Part shown: positions 7,085-8,351 of the stretch, piece after piece
How positions within the stretch are numbered: the first letter of the stretch is position 1
Layout of the letters: the number at the start of each line of letters is the position of its first letter
Source of the DNA: an uncultured Mollicutes bacterium
GTDB lineage: Bacteria; Bacillota_I; Bacilli_A; RFN20; CAG-826
Direction of reading: 5' to 3'
Assembly: GCA_900549975.1 (NCBI GenBank)
Contig: URQK01000071.1
Span: forward strand, 1 to 8,351
DNA: 8,351 nt
Position numbers and translations under genes: made by a program
The notes under the pieces: generated by a model
What the model was told of the DNA's origin: nothing
Database searches by the model: none
What the model saw: only the letters and a program-made list of their open reading frames with translations

Positions 7085-8278
7085 CTATTTAATATTTAAA
7101 ATTCGGCAAGTATCACGAGCAATCATTAATTCTTCATCAGTTGGAATTAACATGACTTTGATTTTGCTATCTTCGGTAGATAATACTGCAACTTCGCCAC
7201 GAATGTTTTTTTGGCTTTCTAATAATTTAACACCTAATGCTTCAGAAATTTCATCAATAACGCGTTGACGTAAATATCCATCATTTTCACCAACACCAGC
7301 AGAGAAGACAAGTAAATCACATCCGCCTAATCTTACATAATATTGACCAATGTAATCAGCGACACGTCTAACCCATAAATCAATAGCTAGTTCAGCGCGT
7401 TTATTACCCTCACGCATAGCTTTTAAAACATTTCTTGAATCATCATCAACACCAGAAAATCCTTTTAAACCTGATTTTTTATTTAAGGTTTGGAACATTT
7501 CAGTAGGTGTCATACCAGTTTTTTCACAAACATAAGTAACAACACTTGGATCGATATCTCCACATCTAGTGCCCATCATAATTCCACCTAATGGTGTAAG
7601 ACCCATAGAAGTAGCAACACATTTTCCATCTTTAGTAGCGGTAATCGAAGCGCCTGATCCTAAGTGACAAGTGATGATACGAACATTTTCTTTTTTGTCA
7701 ACATATTTTAATCCTTCATGAGCTAAATACTTATGGGAAGTACCATGAGCGCCATATCTACGAATATCATATTGTTCATACCATTCATATGGAACAGGGA
7801 ACATATAATCTTGTGGGGCCATAGTTTGATGGAAAGCAGTATCGAATACTGCAACATTACCAACATGTGGCAAAGCATCTTTTATTGCACGTAAACCAAT
7901 TAAGTGCGCTCCATTATGAAGAGGAGCAAGAGAAATTAAATCTTCCACTTTCTTTTCTACATAATCATCAAATTTAACAGAATCATTAAAGTATTTACCA
8001 CCCTGAACAATACGATGACCAACACCTTGGATTTCTTCTAAGTGTTTTACAACACCTTTTTCTAATAAAGTTTTTAATACTAATTCGACAGCGTATGTAT
8101 AAGTTAAAACTGGTAAAACTTTTTCTTCTTTTTGATCGCCTAATACAAATTTGAATTCGGCATCTTCTTTACCAATTCTTCCTACTAAGCCAGAACAAAT
8201 TACTTTTTCTTCAGGCATTTCAAATAATTTGAATTTTAAAGATGAACTACCTGCATTTACTGCCATTATTTTATACAT
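7085..8278 (-). CDS. ackA: Acetate kinase
   Basis: AckA catalyses acetyl phosphate + ADP to acetate + ATP, the final step of the Pta-AckA overflow and fermentation pathway in the cytosol. It also runs in reverse to activate acetate. The 397-residue length is standard. Conserved residues match the ASKHA-fold family: VNAGSSSLKF (N8), GHRIVQGG (R89), LAPLHNGAH (H121), VFDTAFH (D146), YGAHGTSHKY (H178 and H182), CHLGSGAS (204-211, phosphate binding), MMGTRCGDIDP (R238), FSAGVGEN (325-332, adenosine-side loop) and PTDEELMIARDT (E382). No catalytic residue appears lost. ATG 8278 has GGAGG 6 nt upstream and starts just before the family's usual N-terminal strand. pta is not visible in the window. 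The gene is transcribed from its own strong promoter, closes with its own terminator, and is therefore probably monocistronic. Confidence 0.98.
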   Translation of the reverse strand: MYKIMAVNAGSSSLKFKLFEMPEEKVICSGLVGRIGKEDAEFKFVLGDQKEEKVLPVLTYTYAVELVLKTLLEKGVVKHLEEIQGVGHRIVQGGKYFNDSVKFDDYVEKKVEDLISLAPLHNGAHLIGLRAIKDALPHVGNVAVFDTAFHQTMAPQDYMFPVPYEWYEQYDIRRYGAHGTSHKYLAHEGLKYVDKKENVRIITCHLGSGASITATKDGKCVATSMGLTPLGGIMMGTRCGDIDPSVVTYVCEKTGMTPTEMFQTLNKKSGLKGFSGVDDDSRNVLKAMREGNKRAELAIDLWVRRVADYIGQYYVRLGGCDLLVFSAGVGENDGYLRQRVIDEISEALGVKLLESQKNIRGEVAVLSTEDSKIKVMLIPTDEELMIARDTCRILNIK

Positions 8279-8284
8279 AGTACG

Positions 8285-8289
8285 CCTCC
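8285..8289 (-). promoter_or_regulatory. ackA ribosome binding site
   Basis: GGAGG on the minus strand lies 6 nt before ATG 8278. Confidence 0.85.
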
Positions 8290-8308
8290 AATTATTTTAA
8301 CTTTTTTT

Positions 8309-8337
8309 ATTATAGCACAATTGCTATTTTTTTTCAA
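8309..8337 (-). promoter_or_regulatory. Strong sigma-A-type promoter for ackA
   Basis: On the minus strand, -35 TTGAAA (8337-8332, 5/6) and a perfect TATAAT (8314-8309) are separated by 17 nt, with TG at 8317-8316 making an extended -10 (TGCTATAAT). The expected start is near 8302, leaving a leader of about 24 nt, longer than those of the other promoters here. This is the closest to consensus in the window and suggests high expression of ackA. Confidence 0.85.
8312..8327. repeat. 16-bp inverted repeat overlapping the ackA -10 and spacer
   Basis: ATAGCA (8312-8317), CAAT, TGCTAT (8322-8327) is a perfect 6-bp-arm inverted repeat. It covers half of the ackA -10 and most of the spacer, a typical place for a repressor operator. 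It does not resemble the CcpA cre consensus. On the plus strand it is followed by a T8 run and could also form a weak terminator, but no plus-strand gene within the window precedes it. Confidence 0.45.
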
Positions 8338-8351
8338 TAATTTAACTTAAT

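Noticed and set aside
7074..7268. Plus-strand open frame of 64 codons
   Set aside because: It is antisense to the 3' end of ackA, where the ackA protein is clearly conserved, and resembles no recognised protein.
8312..8334. Plus-strand intrinsic terminator upstream of ackA
   Set aside because: The stem has only two G-C pairs and the window holds no plus-strand gene ending there. The overlap with a near-consensus ackA promoter explains the position better.
1..8351. Mycoplasma-type code with TGA as tryptophan
   Set aside because: The tryptophan codons I checked are TGG and all genes stay intact under the standard code.
1..8351. CRISPR array, tRNA/rRNA, insertion sequence, defence system or other novel system
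   Set aside because: I saw no spaced repeats, cloverleaf, transposase or clustered unknown genes. All five genes belong to known families.

Overview
The window comes from an AT-rich, low-GC Gram-positive bacterium (Bacillota, or a Mollicutes relative that uses the standard code). The evidence is the strong AT bias, GGAGG-type ribosome binding sites, sigma-A promoters with extended -10 elements, and tryptophan encoded by TGG with TGA never read inside a gene. The compact dnaE (994 residues), short intergenic gaps and short leaders suggest a streamlined genome, for example in the Erysipelotrichia, RF39 or Acholeplasma neighbourhood. That placement is inference only.

Layout. Positions 1-1922 hold the 5' two thirds of polA (DNA polymerase I) on the minus strand, cut by the window edge a few residues before polymerase motif A. 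dnaE (1928-4912, minus) lies directly upstream, and the polA ribosome binding site is inside the last dnaE codons, so the two form a dnaE-polA operon. A 225-bp divergent intergenic region (4913-5137) carries a promoter for each direction. licD (5138-5992, plus) is the only plus-strand gene. It converges on nrnA (6019-7011, minus) across one bidirectional terminator. Upstream of nrnA is a joined unit: the ackA terminator, then a perfect extended -10 for nrnA. ackA (7085-8278, minus) follows, with a near-consensus promoter and an overlapping 16-bp palindrome.

How the genes relate. DnaE (primer extension on the lagging strand) and Pol I (primer removal and gap filling) act in the same process. 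NrnA clears the 2-5 nt RNAs and pAp left by RNA turnover and sulfur/CoA metabolism. AckA makes ATP from acetyl phosphate. From memory of the Bacillus subtilis map, polA, dnaE, nrnA (ytqI) and ackA lie in the same chromosomal region there, so this looks like a compacted ancestral neighbourhood with an accessory surface-decoration gene (licD) on the opposite strand. I found no previously undescribed system. The points of interest are start-site corrections, tight promoter/terminator packing, lost active-site residues in two polymerases and a candidate ackA operator.
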